From assembly GCA_026710565.1 (NCBI GenBank), contig JAPOQV010000261.1, forward strand, positions 1-18,212: a stretch of DNA of 18,212 bases, given 5' to 3'. This document shows positions 7,439 through 16,519 of the stretch, piece by piece (positions within the stretch are counted from its first letter, which is position 1; every line of letters starts with the position of its first letter). A model generated the notes under the pieces. That model was given only the letters and a program-made list of their open reading frames with translations. It did not search any database and was not told the origin of the DNA. The DNA is from Spirochaetaceae bacterium. Lineage in GTDB: Bacteria; Spirochaetota; Spirochaetia; SZUA-6; Bin103. A program made the position numbers and the translations under genes.

Positions 7439-7519
7439 GGGCACCTCTCACACGCGGCGGCCGGTGAGCCCGGCCGGCCGTGTTGCGATTCTCCGATGAT
7501 TGGGCGCTATCATGCCAGC
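7439..7519. promoter_or_regulatory. Divergent intergenic region ROK-ppx / ppk1
   Basis: This gap of about 80 bp must hold the promoters for both directions. A TATCAT hexamer (7508-7513) precedes the ppk1 start by a few bases, with TTGCGA about 20 bp further upstream. The spacing is longer than ideal. None of the CTAGC/CTAAC 11-bp repeats seen before pstS are present, so ppk1 does not appear to share that putative control. Confidence 0.3.
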
Positions 7520-9706
7520 ATGCCCACCATGCACGCTGGCGGGACTCGGGATGCCGCGGCCGGCGCGAACGCGTCCGCGAGTGCGCGCCCGCGGGCGGCC
7601 GGGGCCCTGCCGCCGGGACGCTATCTCGACGGGGCGCTGAGCTTGCTGGCGTTCAACCGCCGCGTGCTGGACCGGGCGGAGACGGCCGCCACGCCGCTGC
7701 TGGAGCGCCTGCGCTTCCTGGGCATCGTCGGCTCCAACCTGGACGAGTTCTTCATGGTGCGCGTGCCCGCGCTGCGGCGCACCGGCGCCGCCAACCGCCG
7801 GCTGGCGGAGGTGCGCGACCACGTCGAGCGTATCGTGCGCGGCCAGGCCGACTGCCTGCGCCGGCAGGTGCTGCCGCCGCTGACGCAGGCCGGCGTGCGC
7901 ATCCTCGAGCGCGACGCCTACCCGCTCGGCACCCTGGAGCTGCTGCGCAACCACTTCAGGAGTCAGCTCTACCCCGCCCTCACCCCGGTGCGCATCACCC
8001 CCGAGGAGAGCGTGCCGCTGCCGAGCCTTCGCCTGCACGTGGGCTTCCTGCTGGAGCCGGCCGGCGAGCAGGCGCGCACCGCTTCCGCGGCGGCCACGGC
8101 CGGCGACGGGCCGGTCGTCGCGGTGGTACCCCTGCCGGGCACGCTCGATCGCCTGGTTCCGGTGCCGCAGGAAGGAGCGGGCCTCACCTGCGTGCTGCTG
8201 GAGGACCTGGTCGCCGCCAACGCCGACCTGCTCTTCCCCGGCTTCCGCATCCTGGACAGCATCCGGTTCCGCGTCACCCGCTCCGGCGATGCCGAGGTGG
8301 ACGAGCTGCGCGACGACGACTTCGTCGAGGCCATGGAGGAGGTCATCACGGCGCGGCGCGGCGGGGTGGCGGTGCGCCTGGAGGTCTCGGACGCCGACTG
8401 CGAGCTGTGCCGGGTGCTGGCCGCCGAGCTGTCGATCGAGCCGGTGGACGTCTATGCCTGCGACGGGCCCCTGGACCTGGCCGGCTGGTCCAGCCTGGTC
8501 GACATGCCGGGGCTCGACCGCCTGCGGTTCGAGGCATGGGAGCCGGTGAGCCCGATCTGGCTGGACGGCAGCGAGCCGATCTGGGACGTGATCCGCACGC
8601 GCGACCGCATGCTGCACCATCCCTACGAGTCGTTCGACGCCGTCGTGCACCTGCTGGAGCAGGCCGCGGACGACCCGGACGTGCTGGCGATCAAGATGAC
8701 GCTGTACCGGGTGTCGCGGGAATCGCCGATCGTGGCCGCGCTCGGCCGGGCGGCGGATGCGGGCAAGCAGGTGACGGTGCTGGTGGAAGTGAAGGCGCGC
8801 TTCGACGAGGAGCGCAACCTGGAGCGGGCCGCGCTGCTGGAGCGGCAGGGCGCGATCGTCGTGTACGGCATCGCCTGGCACAAGGTGCACGCCAAGGCGT
8901 TGCTTATCGTCCGCCGCGAATCCGGCCGCATCCGCCGCTACGTCCACCTGGGGACCGGCAACTACCGCGACGACACGGCACGCCTGTACACGGACGTCGG
9001 GCTCCTGACGGCCGACGACGAGCTGGCCATGGAGGCCGGCCTGTTCTTCAACGCCATCACCGGCTACTCCACGGTCCCGAACCTCAGGCGGCTGGCGATG
9101 GCGCCCACCGCCCTCAAGCAGCGTCTGCTGGCGATGATCGAGCGCGAGGCGGCGCGGCCGCCGAACGAGCAGCCGCTGATCATGGCCAAGCTCAACCAGC
9201 TCACCGACCGCGAGGTGATCGACGCACTGTACGCCGCCTCGCGCGCCGGCGTGACCATCAAGCTGAACGTCCGCGGCGAGTGCCTGCTGATCCCGGAGCG
9301 GCGCGGCATGAGCCGCAACATCACGGTGGTGTCGGTCATCGACCGCTACCTGGAGCACGCGCGCCTGCTCTACGTGCGCGCAGGCGGCGCCGACGAGTGC
9401 TACCTGGCGAGCGCCGACTGGATGCCGCGCAATCTCGGCCGCCGGGTGGAGCTGATGGTCCCGATCGCGGACCCGCGGCTGAAGCGCCGCGCCGTGGAGA
9501 TCCTGGAATCCGCATTCGCCGACAACACCAACGCCTACCGGCTGCGCAGCGACGGCACCTATGTCCGCGTGCGGCGGTCCTCGGCGGACGAGCCGTTCTA
9601 CCGAAGCCAGGAGGCCATGCACGAGGCGGCCGAGCGGCGCGCCCGCACCGAGCTGGGCGAACCGGCCGGCAAGCTGATCGCCCGCCGGCCGCGCCCGGAA
9701 CGCTGA
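7520..9706 (+). CDS. ppk1: Polyphosphate kinase 1
   Basis: A protein of about 728 residues that reversibly polymerises the gamma-phosphate of ATP into polyphosphate. Seen: the N-terminal domain LLAFNRRVLDRAE followed by FLGIVGSNLDEFFMVRV, then the head domain. Next come two phospholipase-D-like catalytic domains with AIKMTLYRVS, WHKVHAKALLI (H457), YVHLGTGNYRDDTARLYTDVGLL (H476) and KLNVRGECLLIPE. The two histidines are 19 residues apart, the same spacing as the autophosphorylated His435 and His454 of E. coli Ppk. The length fits the family (E. coli 688) with a modest Ala-rich N-terminal extension. Start: ATGs at 7496, 7520 and 7529 are all in frame and none has a good ribosome site. I chose 7520, which follows a TATCAT hexamer; a near-leaderless mRNA is possible. 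It is convergent with phoU. Confidence 0.97.
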   Translation: MPTMHAGGTRDAAAGANASASARPRAAGALPPGRYLDGALSLLAFNRRVLDRAETAATPLLERLRFLGIVGSNLDEFFMVRVPALRRTGAANRRLAEVRDHVERIVRGQADCLRRQVLPPLTQAGVRILERDAYPLGTLELLRNHFRSQLYPALTPVRITPEESVPLPSLRLHVGFLLEPAGEQARTASAAATAGDGPVVAVVPLPGTLDRLVPVPQEGAGLTCVLLEDLVAANADLLFPGFRILDSIRFRVTRSGDAEVDELRDDDFVEAMEEVITARRGGVAVRLEVSDADCELCRVLAAELSIEPVDVYACDGPLDLAGWSSLVDMPGLDRLRFEAWEPVSPIWLDGSEPIWDVIRTRDRMLHHPYESFDAVVHLLEQAADDPDVLAIKMTLYRVSRESPIVAALGRAADAGKQVTVLVEVKARFDEERNLERAALLERQGAIVVYGIAWHKVHAKALLIVRRESGRIRRYVHLGTGNYRDDTARLYTDVGLLTADDELAMEAGLFFNAITGYSTVPNLRRLAMAPTALKQRLLAMIEREAARPPNEQPLIMAKLNQLTDREVIDALYAASRAGVTIKLNVRGECLLIPERRGMSRNITVVSVIDRYLEHARLLYVRAGGADECYLASADWMPRNLGRRVELMVPIADPRLKRRAVEILESAFADNTNAYRLRSDGTYVRVRRSSADEPFYRSQEAMHEAAERRARTELGEPAGKLIARRPRPER

Positions 9707-9712
9707 AGCGGG

Positions 9713-9754
9713 GTCAGAGCTCGACGCGCTGCCCGGTCGCCACGTAGACAGCCG
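9713..9754 (-). repeat. Displaced copy of the phoU 3' end
   Basis: These 42 bases repeat the last 13 codons plus stop of phoU (9775-9816), 62 bp further downstream, with two mismatches. On the coding strand the differences are GTA/GTG and CAA/CAG, both silent third-position changes. The fragment lies just beyond the phoU stop, in the gap convergent with ppk1, and has no start of its own. It looks like the tail left by a partial duplication or allele replacement. Confidence 0.9.
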
Positions 9755-9775
9755 GTTGGGGCGCGGTTTGGGTAG

Positions 9776-10441
9776 TCAGAGCTCGACGCGTTGCCCGGTC
9801 GCTACGTAGACAGCCGCCTCGCATATGTTGGTGGCCTGGTCGCCCACCCGCTCGAACTGCTTGGCCGCGAACAGCAGCGTCTGCGCCTGCGCGATCGTCT
9901 TCGGTGACTCCATCATGTAGGTGAGCAGCTCGCGGAACATCTGCGAGTAGGTGTTGTCGATCAGGTCGTCCCCGGCCGCCACGTCCTGGGCCGCATGCTC
10001 GTCGCGGATCACGAAAGCGTGCACGGAGTCGCGCACCATCTGCTTGGCTCGATCCGCCATCAGGTTCATGGAGATCAGCGGCTTGATGTAGGTCTCCGAG
10101 GCCAGCTTCTGCGCCACCTTGGCGACGTGCACGGCCAGGTCGCCGATCCGCTCCAGGGCGATGACCACGTGCAGGGACGTGATGATGAAGCGCAGGTCGG
10201 TGGCCACCGGCTGCTCGCGGGCCACGATCTTGTTCACGTAGTCCTCGATCTCGTAGGTGGCCTGGTTGACCGCGTCTTCCCCCACGAGGACCACTTCGGC
10301 CATCGCCTCGTTCTGGCTCAGCAGCGCCTTGGTCGCCTGCCCCAGGGCCGACTCGACCGCCTGGGCCAGGTCCAGCAGGCGCTGCTCCAGCTCCTCGATC
10401 TCGCGCTCGAACTGATGGCGGAGCGGTTGCGGCTCACTCAC
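9776..10441 (-). CDS. phoU: Phosphate transport system regulator PhoU
   Basis: A 221-residue, all-helical cytosolic protein. Seen: the two PhoU three-helix repeats, each with its metal-binding E/DXXXD motif: ERIGDLAVHVAK in the first half and ERVGDQATNICEAAVY in the second. The N-terminus FEREIEELEQRLLDLAQAVE is also typical, and the length matches the family. Known: PhoU links the Pst transporter to the sensor kinase PhoR, keeps the Pho regulon off when phosphate is plentiful, and limits phosphate uptake. Start: GTG 10441 has AGGAGG five bases upstream. It is the last gene of the pst operon, following the repeat lipoprotein. A 45-bp palindrome lies immediately before its ribosome site, and its 3' end is duplicated downstream. 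Confidence 0.96.
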   Translation of the reverse strand: MSEPQPLRHQFEREIEELEQRLLDLAQAVESALGQATKALLSQNEAMAEVVLVGEDAVNQATYEIEDYVNKIVAREQPVATDLRFIITSLHVVIALERIGDLAVHVAKVAQKLASETYIKPLISMNLMADRAKQMVRDSVHAFVIRDEHAAQDVAAGDDLIDNTYSQMFRELLTYMMESPKTIAQAQTLLFAAKQFERVGDQATNICEAAVYVATGQRVEL

Positions 10442-10454
10442 GGTTGCCTCCTGC

Positions 10455-10499
10455 GGAGTCTGTCGGATCGGCGCGCCGGGGATCCGTCCGACAGACTCC
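10455..10499. repeat. Palindromic element between the lipoprotein gene and phoU
   Basis: Left arm GGAGTCTGTCGGA (10455-10467) and right arm TCCGACAGACTCC (10487-10499) are perfect 13-bp inverted repeats around a 19-nt centre that itself contains GGATC/GATCC and GGCGCGCC. The left arm recurs at 3290-3303. In the pst transcript it would form a strong hairpin between the lipoprotein stop and the phoU ribosome site. No U-run follows, so it is more likely a mobile-element relic, processing site or attenuator than a simple terminator. Confidence 0.7.
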
Positions 10500-10506
10500 G
10501 TCCCTT

Positions 10507-11025
10507 CTATCCCGTCGCGGCTTCCCAAGCCGCCAGGTAGTCGTCGATCACCTCGCTGGCGACCGCCTTGATGGTCAGGCCGAACGGGCCGGCCAGCGGT
10601 CGCACGACCTGCTTGGCGGGCTCGCCCGTCTGCAGGAACGCGTCCAGCTCGGCGCTGTCGGTCTTGAACACCCACAGCCGGCCTTCCTCCATCTGCGTGT
10701 AGAAACCCGGCAGCGTGGTCAGGTACTCGTCGATCGTGGCGCTCTCGGTGGACTTCACCGTCACCCCGCCCGGCGCGGCCAGCGGCCGTACCACCTGCTT
10801 GGCGGGCTCGCCGGACTCCTGAAACGCGGCAAGGTCGTCGGACCCTTCGCGGAACACCCACAGCCGGCCGTCATCCTCCAGGACGACGAAGCCCGGCTTG
10901 CCGTACCTCTCCAGATCCAGCGGCGGCTGCTCGGCCGCGGTCGCGCATCCGGCGATCAGCGCTCCGGCCACCACCAGCATCACGACCGGCACCATGCGAT
11001 CGTTCCTCTTGCGAATAATTCCCAT
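10507..11025 (-). CDS. Putative lipoprotein made of two 62-residue repeats, within the pst operon
   Basis: A 172-residue protein that I do not recognise as a named family. Seen: a basic N-terminus, a hydrophobic segment and a lipobox ending in IAGC (Cys27), so it should be lipid-anchored at the cell envelope. Next come two tandem repeats of 62 residues, each with the pattern PGF-x(5-7)-GRLWVF, then S-x2-L-x-AF-x3-GEPAKQVVRPLA, then G-x-T-x-K and ID-x-YL. The repeats are also similar at DNA level (186-bp period), which points to an internal duplication. Start: ATG 11025 has AGGAGG seven bases upstream; GTG 11031 would abut that site. It sits between pstB and phoU on the same strand, 51 bp after pstB. 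Inference: an envelope protein expressed with the Pst transporter, perhaps sensing or delivering phosphate. No catalytic motif is visible. Confidence 0.85.
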   Translation of the reverse strand: MGIIRKRNDRMVPVVMLVVAGALIAGCATAAEQPPLDLERYGKPGFVVLEDDGRLWVFREGSDDLAAFQESGEPAKQVVRPLAAPGGVTVKSTESATIDEYLTTLPGFYTQMEEGRLWVFKTDSAELDAFLQTGEPAKQVVRPLAGPFGLTIKAVASEVIDDYLAAWEAATG

Positions 11026-11076
11026 TTTCACTCCTCCTCAGTGCGTTGGGCCCTGTTCATTCCCTGTTCGGCCGGC

Positions 11077-12027
11077 TCATCCGAACCGGCCGCTGATGTA
11101 GTCTTCGGTCTCCTGTAGCTGGGGCTTCAGGAACACGTCCTCCGTGGGCGCGAACTCGATGAGCCGGCCCAGGTACATGAACGCCGTGATGTCGCTGACG
11201 CGCGATGCCTGCTGCATGTTGTGGGTGACGATCAGGATCGTGTAGCTGCCTTTCAGCTCGTGAATGAGATCCTCGATCTTGCTGGTGGCGATCGGGTCCA
11301 GGGCGCTGGCCGGCTCGTCCATGAGCAGCACCTCCGGCTCGGCGGCCACCGCCCTGGCGATGCACAGCCGCTGCTGCTGGCCGCCGGACAGTCCCAGCGC
11401 GCTCTCCTGCAGCCGGTCCTTGACCTCGTCCCAGAGCGCCGCGCCCACGAGCGCCCGATGGCACACGGAGTCGAGCACCTGCTTGTCCCGTTCGCCGTCG
11501 ATCCGCAGCGGGTAGATGACGTTCTCGTAGATGCTCATCGGGAACGGATTCGGCTTCTGCGCCACCATCCCCATGCGCTTGCGCAGCTCGATGACGTCCG
11601 TACCCGGCGCGTAGATCGAGTCGCCGGACAGCCGCATGTCACCCTCGATCCGGACGCTGTCGACCAGGTCGTTGAGGCGGTTCACCGAGCGCAGCAGCGT
11701 CGACTTGCCGCAGCCGGACGGCCCGATCAGCGCCGTCACCTTGCCGAACGGGACCCTCATCGACACGTCGAACAGCGCCTGCGCCGCGCCGTACCAGAGG
11801 TTGAAGCGGTCCACCTCCAGCACGCTCGCAAGCTCCAGCGTGCTCGGGTGCACGGCGGTCCTGACGTCGCCGCCGGCGGCGACGCGCTCCAGCAGGTTCT
11901 CCCGGACGGAACCGGCCGCCCCACCCCGCAGGCGGCCGTCCGCGTGTGCGGCGGCATCGGCGGCCGGGGTGCGCTGCCGGTCCACCGTGAGGCGAACCTG
12001 ATCACTGCGGTCTCTGGTGGCATCCAT
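11077..12027 (-). CDS. pstB: Phosphate ABC transporter ATP-binding protein PstB
   Basis: A 316-residue cytosolic ATPase that powers phosphate import through PstC and PstA. Seen: Walker [10 protein letters not shown] (residues 102-110), the Q-loop [17 protein letters not shown] typical of PstB, signature LSGGQQQR (213-220), Walker B VLLMDEP (233-239), and the switch histidine in [10 protein letters not shown]. coli PstB has 257 residues; the extra length is an N-terminal extension of about 65 residues, rich in Ala, Asp and Arg, with no recognisable domain. Start: ATG 12027 has AGAGGT about seven bases upstream, and the codons after it are in frame. A start further downstream, nearer the conserved core, cannot be excluded. 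It follows pstA by 14 bp. Confidence 0.97.
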   Translation of the reverse strand: MDATRDRSDQVRLTVDRQRTPAADAAAHADGRLRGGAAGSVRENLLERVAAGGDVRTAVHPSTLELASVLEVDRFNLWYGAAQALFDVSMRVPFGKVTALIGPSGCGKSTLLRSVNRLNDLVDSVRIEGDMRLSGDSIYAPGTDVIELRKRMGMVAQKPNPFPMSIYENVIYPLRIDGERDKQVLDSVCHRALVGAALWDEVKDRLQESALGLSGGQQQRLCIARAVAAEPEVLLMDEPASALDPIATSKIEDLIHELKGSYTILIVTHNMQQASRVSDITAFMYLGRLIEFAPTEDVFLKPQLQETEDYISGRFG

Positions 12028-12041
12028 CTGGCAGACCTCTC

Positions 12042-13874
12042 TTAGAACTGGCTTCCCGCGAAGCGGCGGTGCAGCCGGCTGCGCAGCCGGATCGCCGTCA
12101 CGTTCAGCAGCACGACGATCAGGATCAGCAGCAGGGTCGACGTGAACACCATGGGGATGGCCGCTTCGCTGTTCTGGCTCTGGAAGCCGACGTCGAAAAT
12201 GTGAAAGCCCAGGTGCATGAAGCTGCGCTCCAGGTGCACGAACGGAAAATAGCGGTCGATCGGCAACTCGGGGGCGAGCTTCACCGCGCCGACCAGCATC
12301 AGCGGCGCCACCTCGCCCGCGCCCCGCGCCATCGCCAGGATCATGCCGGTCATGATGCCGGGCATCGCGCGCGGCATGACGATCCGCTTGATCGTCTGCC
12401 ACTTGCTGGCCCCGCAGGCATAGGACCCTTCGCGCATCGACCCGGGCACGGCGGCCAGCGCCTCCTCGGTGGCGACGATCACCACCGGCAGCGTCAGCAG
12501 CGCCAGCGTCAGGGACGCCCACAGGATGCCGCCGGTGCCGAAGGTGGGGTTGGGCAGCTTGGCGCGAAAGAACAGCTCGTCGATGCCGCCGCCGATCAGG
12601 TAGCTGAAGAAACCCAGGCCGAACACGCCGAAGACGATGCTGGGCACGCCGGCCAGGTTGTTGATCGCGATCCGCACGGTCGACACCAGGCGTCCCGGCT
12701 TGGCGTACTCGCGCAGGTAGAGCGCGGCGATCACCCCGAACGGGACCACGGCGAGCGACATCAGGAGGGTCATCACCACCGTGCCGAAGATCGCCGGGAA
12801 GACGCCGCCTTCGCTGTTGGCCTCGCGCGGGTCGGCGGTCAGGAACTCCGCCCAGCGCGACAGGTAGATGCCCAGCTTGCGCAGCAGGCCGAGCCGGTTG
12901 GCCGGGTAGCCGCGCACGACCTGGCCGAGCGGCACCAGCACCTCGGCGCCGTCGGAGAGCCGCATGGACAACTGATAGCGCTCGCTCGAGCGCTGCAGCT
13001 CGTCGATCCGGGCGCGGATCTGCGCATATTCCGCGTTCGCTTCCGCCTCGACGGACGCGGCCTTCCGCCGCTCGGACGCGAGTCCCTCCTCGGCGGCCGC
13101 GATCCTGGACGCGTTGCCCTCTGCCCGGGCGTCGCCGAGCACCAGCGCTGCTTCGCGCATGCGCAGCCGCGCCTTCTCCAGGCGGTGGTTCACGTCGCCG
13201 ATGTCGCGCCGTTCCAGCCGCCTGCGCTCGGCCCGCCAGTCCTTCACGGTCGGGTGGTGCCGTTCGAACTCCCGCCAGGCGGCCTCCGGGCCTTCGGCGG
13301 TCGCGGCGCCGTCGACCAGGAACGCCACCGGCTCGCCGTAGAACCGCCCCCAGGTCAGCCGTTCGAAGATCACCGCCCACTCCGGCGCGCTGCGCTCGGC
13401 CAGGGCGAAGTCTTCCACCCACGTGAAGTGCACGCCGGTCACGTCGAAGTTGCCGGTCCGCACCAGCCATCGCGTGGACCAGCCGCGCTGCCGTTCCAGC
13501 AGCTCCCGCGCCGGCCCCTGCGCGGCGGCCGGCCCCGCGTCGATCGCGCTCGCGGCCGGCCGGTAGCGGTCGCGGCGGGTCACCTCGCCCACGTGGACGG
13601 AGCCGTCGGCCATCTCGAAGCGGGCCAGCGGCGCCGGCCAGAACGTGCCCAGGCCGCGCACCAGGATCAGCAGCAGCAGCCCCAGGGTCATCACCAGGGC
13701 GATCCCCAGCGTGCCGGCGGTCAGCCACATCATCGGCTGCCCCTGCGCGACCAGCGAGGCGCCGCTGCTCACGCGGCGGCGCGGCGCGGCAGGCATGGCC
13801 GCCCCCGACCCTGCCGCAGGCGCGACCGCGACGGCGCTCGGAGCGACGGCGCTCGGAGCGACGGTCGAGCTCAC
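12042..13874 (-). CDS. pstA: Phosphate ABC transporter permease PstA, long form
   Basis: A 610-residue inner-membrane permease. Seen: a low-complexity Ala/Val/Pro/Ser N-terminus, then a first transmembrane segment at about residues 47-79. A large extracytoplasmic region of about 250 residues follows, including a predicted coiled coil rich in Arg, Glu and Ala (roughly 190-275). The C-terminal permease domain starts near residue 340. The EAA loop at about 468-490 ([18 protein letters not shown] and then [10 protein letters not shown]) contacts PstB. Known: E. coli PstA has 296 residues; long versions with an inserted periplasmic domain occur in Pseudomonas and relatives. Start: GTG 13874 overlaps the pstC stop as GTGA, implying translational coupling. 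A 15-bp tandem repeat encodes the first residues. Product is certain; the role of the extra domain is unknown. Confidence 0.95.
   Translation of the reverse strand: MSSTVAPSAVAPSAVAVAPAAGSGAAMPAAPRRRVSSGASLVAQGQPMMWLTAGTLGIALVMTLGLLLLILVRGLGTFWPAPLARFEMADGSVHVGEVTRRDRYRPAASAIDAGPAAAQGPARELLERQRGWSTRWLVRTGNFDVTGVHFTWVEDFALAERSAPEWAVIFERLTWGRFYGEPVAFLVDGAATAEGPEAAWREFERHHPTVKDWRAERRRLERRDIGDVNHRLEKARLRMREAALVLGDARAEGNASRIAAAEEGLASERRKAASVEAEANAEYAQIRARIDELQRSSERYQLSMRLSDGAEVLVPLGQVVRGYPANRLGLLRKLGIYLSRWAEFLTADPREANSEGGVFPAIFGTVVMTLLMSLAVVPFGVIAALYLREYAKPGRLVSTVRIAINNLAGVPSIVFGVFGLGFFSYLIGGGIDELFFRAKLPNPTFGTGGILWASLTLALLTLPVVIVATEEALAAVPGSMREGSYACGASKWQTIKRIVMPRAMPGIMTGMILAMARGAGEVAPLMLVGAVKLAPELPIDRYFPFVHLERSFMHLGFHIFDVGFQSQNSEAAIPMVFTSTLLLILIVVLLNVTAIRLRSRLHRRFAGSQF
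13828..13867 (-). repeat. 15-bp tandem repeat at the pstA 5' end
   Basis: A 15-bp unit (gcgacggcgctcgga on the plus strand) occurs at 13828-13842 and 13843-13857, with a partial third copy after it. It encodes repeated Ala-Val-Ala-Pro-Ser in the cytosolic N-terminus of PstA. Being a multiple of three, slippage would change length without breaking the frame. Confidence 0.85.
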
Positions 13875-16519
13875 AGCTCGAACGCCCTGCGGCGGAACCG
13901 CTGCCGCACCGACTCGGCGATCGTGTTCACCACGAACGTCATCACGAACAGCGTCAGCGCCGCCAGGAACAGGATGCGGTAGTGCGTGCTGTCGACGACC
14001 GCCTCCGGCAACTCGACGGCGATGTTCGCGGCCAGGGTGCGGAAGCCGTTGAACAGGTTCATCTCCAGGATGGGCGTGTTGCCGGCCGCCATCAGCACGA
14101 TCATCGTCTCACCCACGGCGCGGCCCAGACCGATCATGACGGCAGAGAACAGCCCACTCATGGCCGTCGGCACGATCACGCGCATCGCGGTCTGCCACGG
14201 CGTGGCGCCGGCGGCCAGGGACGCGGAGCGCAGGTGCTCGGGCACGCTCTTCAGCGCGTCGTCGGCTATGGTGTAGATGATCGGGATGATCGCGAATCCC
14301 ATCACGAACCCCACCACCAGCGAGTTGCGCTGCACGTAGGTGCCGAGCACGGGGCCGACGACCGGGAACGAGCCGCGCGAGTCCAGGCCCAGCGCCTGCA
14401 GCAGCCAGCCGCCGAACAGGGCGGCGCCGCCCGCGACCGTCACCGCGGCGACGACCTTGACGACTTCCAGCAGCGCCACCTTCCGCGCCGGCAGGTTCCG
14501 GTACAGCGTGCGCAGCCTGGGAGCGAGCGTGCGTGACACGTACCACGCCGTGGCCAGCCCGGTGAGCGGCAGCATCATCATCGCCCAGCCCCCGGCGCCG
14601 GTGCCGATCTGCCCGTCCAGCCAGAGCTTGATGTCGCCCGCGAACAGCGCCCGCTCGGCCACCGGCCCGGCCAGCCGCGACAGCAGCAGGCCGAGCGGCA
14701 GCGCACCCACCAGCACGAAGGGGATGCGGTATCGGGACAGGATGATCGCCGTGCGGTCGGGCAGGAGCTGGAACAGGTAGCCGCCGGCCAGGCAGGTGAG
14801 CGGGATCATCAGGAACGCGACCAGGATCATCGGCACCGCCCGCTCGGCGATCGGCGCGAACACCAGGCCGGCCAGGAAGCCGAGCACGACGCTCGGCAGG
14901 CTGGCCATCATCTCGATGATCGGCTTGATGCGCGCACGCAGCCGGCTGTGCAGGAACTCGCTGGTGTAGATGGCTGCCAGCAGCGCCAGCGGCACCCCGA
15001 AGAGCATCGAGTAGATGGTCGCCTTGAGGGTCCCGAAGATCAGCGGGACCAGCCCGTACTTGGCCTCGAACGCGTCGGTGCCGCTCGACGACTGCCAGAC
15101 GTGCGCGGGCGCGGCGTTGCCCTCGTACCAGACCTTGGCGAAGATCGATGCCACGGTGGCTTCCGGGTGCGGGCTGTCCAGCGCCAACAGCGCGAATCCG
15201 CGGTCGGTCACGGCGGCGATCGCGTCGTCGCGGGGGCTGAGCGCGACCGCCCTGATCGGCACGCCGCCAAACGGCCGCGCCTCTGCCAGGAAAGCGTTGC
15301 TGGTCACGTAGAAGCTGCGCACGCTGCCGTCGCCGTAGCCGACGACGATCATGCGCTTGCGCGACGAGCTGCCGATGCTGGTGACGGCCGCCGGGCCGCC
15401 GGGGACAGCAGGACCGTCGAACGTGTGGGCGTTGACCAGCAGCAACCCGTCGGCGGTGGCGGCGTCCTGGTCGCGCACCCGGAACCAGGTGTCGACGCGC
15501 CCGCGGCTGCCGCCGATCAGCAGCGTATCGCGTCCCAGCAGGAAGCGGGCCACGGTGAGCCGCACGGCATCGTCGCGCAGCAGGTCGCCGCGCTCGGCGA
15601 CCACGGGCTCGCGCAGGTCGCGGGCATCGAAGCGCACGAACGCCCCGTCCTGCCAGAGCACGTAGACGGCATCCGCGTTGCCACTGACGAGCACGCGGGA
15701 CAGCGGGACGGCGCGCCCGAAATCCGGTATCGCGGCGCTGCCGCCGCGCACCGTCGCGGTCACGCGGCCGGTGAGGATGTTGCGCCGCCGCGTCACCGCG
15801 CTGACCCGCATCACCCCGTCGTCGGTCACCATGGCGATCACCGGCCCGACCGAGCGCATCGTCTGGTCGATCAGCAGAACCGCCCCGGAATGACCGCTCT
15901 CCACCGGTTCCTGGATGTGCGCCTGCAGCCGCTGCAGGCGGAGCTGGCCGATCGGCGTGCGCTGGATGGACGCGTCGTCGAGCACGCCGACCTCGCCCTC
16001 GCCGAGCGCGTGCAGCTCGGCAGGCACGTCCCCGTCCTCGAAGAACGCGGTCTCGAACAGCACCTGGCCCAGCCGGAAGGTGCCGTCGGCGAAGCCCGCG
16101 GCCAGCCAGCCGCCGTCGTCCGAGTAGGTCAGGGAGGTGGGTTGCTCGTCGAACAGCGGCACCTCCTCGAGCAGCATGCCGTCGGGAACGCCCGGGTCGA
16201 TGCGGAAGTGCCGCAGCGTCCGCCCGCCGTCGGTCAGCTCGGCGGCCGCCACGCGGAACTCGTCCACCAGCACGAAGCGGTCCACCGCGGCGGGGGCGGC
16301 GGGCTGGCCAGATGCGGACTGGGAGACCGCCGGCTGCAGGCGCGATCGACCCACCAGCGGCACCACGACGGAGGCCAGGAACACGAACACCAGGAACACC
16401 GCGGCGATGACGCCGATGCCGCCGATCGTGATGATCGACTTGGAGGCGACCTCCGCGATGCGGACGCCGGTGCGCGTCTTGTGGGCCCGCTGGTATCCCG
16501 TGAACGCGGGTTGGCTCAT
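13871..16519 (-). CDS. pstC: Phosphate ABC transporter permease PstC, long form
   Basis: An 882-residue inner-membrane permease. Seen: a transmembrane segment at about residues 29-57 followed by a beta-rich extracytoplasmic region of some 400 residues with recurring blade-like pieces ([36 protein letters not shown]), resembling a WD40-type propeller. The permease domain begins near residue 490, with the EAA loop near 750 ([19 protein letters not shown], then [18 protein letters not shown]). Known: E. coli PstC has 319 residues; long PstC with such a propeller-like insert is known in Pseudomonas- and Vibrio-type systems. This one is longer still. Start: ATG 16519 lacks its own ribosome site but overlaps, as ATGA, the stop of a nine-codon ORF. 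It is coupled to pstA by a GTGA overlap. Confidence 0.96.
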   Translation of the reverse strand: MSQPAFTGYQRAHKTRTGVRIAEVASKSIITIGGIGVIAAVFLVFVFLASVVVPLVGRSRLQPAVSQSASGQPAAPAAVDRFVLVDEFRVAAAELTDGGRTLRHFRIDPGVPDGMLLEEVPLFDEQPTSLTYSDDGGWLAAGFADGTFRLGQVLFETAFFEDGDVPAELHALGEGEVGVLDDASIQRTPIGQLRLQRLQAHIQEPVESGHSGAVLLIDQTMRSVGPVIAMVTDDGVMRVSAVTRRRNILTGRVTATVRGGSAAIPDFGRAVPLSRVLVSGNADAVYVLWQDGAFVRFDARDLREPVVAERGDLLRDDAVRLTVARFLLGRDTLLIGGSRGRVDTWFRVRDQDAATADGLLLVNAHTFDGPAVPGGPAAVTSIGSSSRKRMIVVGYGDGSVRSFYVTSNAFLAEARPFGGVPIRAVALSPRDDAIAAVTDRGFALLALDSPHPEATVASIFAKVWYEGNAAPAHVWQSSSGTDAFEAKYGLVPLIFGTLKATIYSMLFGVPLALLAAIYTSEFLHSRLRARIKPIIEMMASLPSVVLGFLAGLVFAPIAERAVPMILVAFLMIPLTCLAGGYLFQLLPDRTAIILSRYRIPFVLVGALPLGLLLSRLAGPVAERALFAGDIKLWLDGQIGTGAGGWAMMMLPLTGLATAWYVSRTLAPRLRTLYRNLPARKVALLEVVKVVAAVTVAGGAALFGGWLLQALGLDSRGSFPVVGPVLGTYVQRNSLVVGFVMGFAIIPIIYTIADDALKSVPEHLRSASLAAGATPWQTAMRVIVPTAMSGLFSAVMIGLGRAVGETMIVLMAAGNTPILEMNLFNGFRTLAANIAVELPEAVVDSTHYRILFLAALTLFVMTFVVNTIAESVRQRFRRRAFEL

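Noticed and set aside
7482..7513. Standard sigma70 promoter TTGCGA...TATCAT for ppk1
   Set aside because: The spacing of 20 bp is too long for a confident call; it is mentioned only as part of the intergenic region.
7448..9622. Long open frame on the minus strand opposite ppk1
   Set aside because: It is His/Gln/Arg/Ala-rich antisense of a strongly conserved gene and shows no domain of its own; such frames are expected in very GC-rich DNA.
10455..10499. Simple rho-independent terminator after the lipoprotein gene
   Set aside because: There is no T-run on either side, phoU follows at once with its own ribosome site, and one arm recurs elsewhere, so a repeat element is the better description.
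11069..11092. CGGCCGG/CCGGCCG inverted repeat around the pstB stop codon
   Set aside because: It has only 7 bp of simple GC sequence with a 10-nt loop overlapping coding DNA, which is common by chance at this base composition.
12069..13982. Long plus-strand open frame opposite pstA
   Set aside because: Composition is dominated by His, Gln, Asp and Arg, as expected of antisense frames in GC-rich genes, with no recognisable motif.
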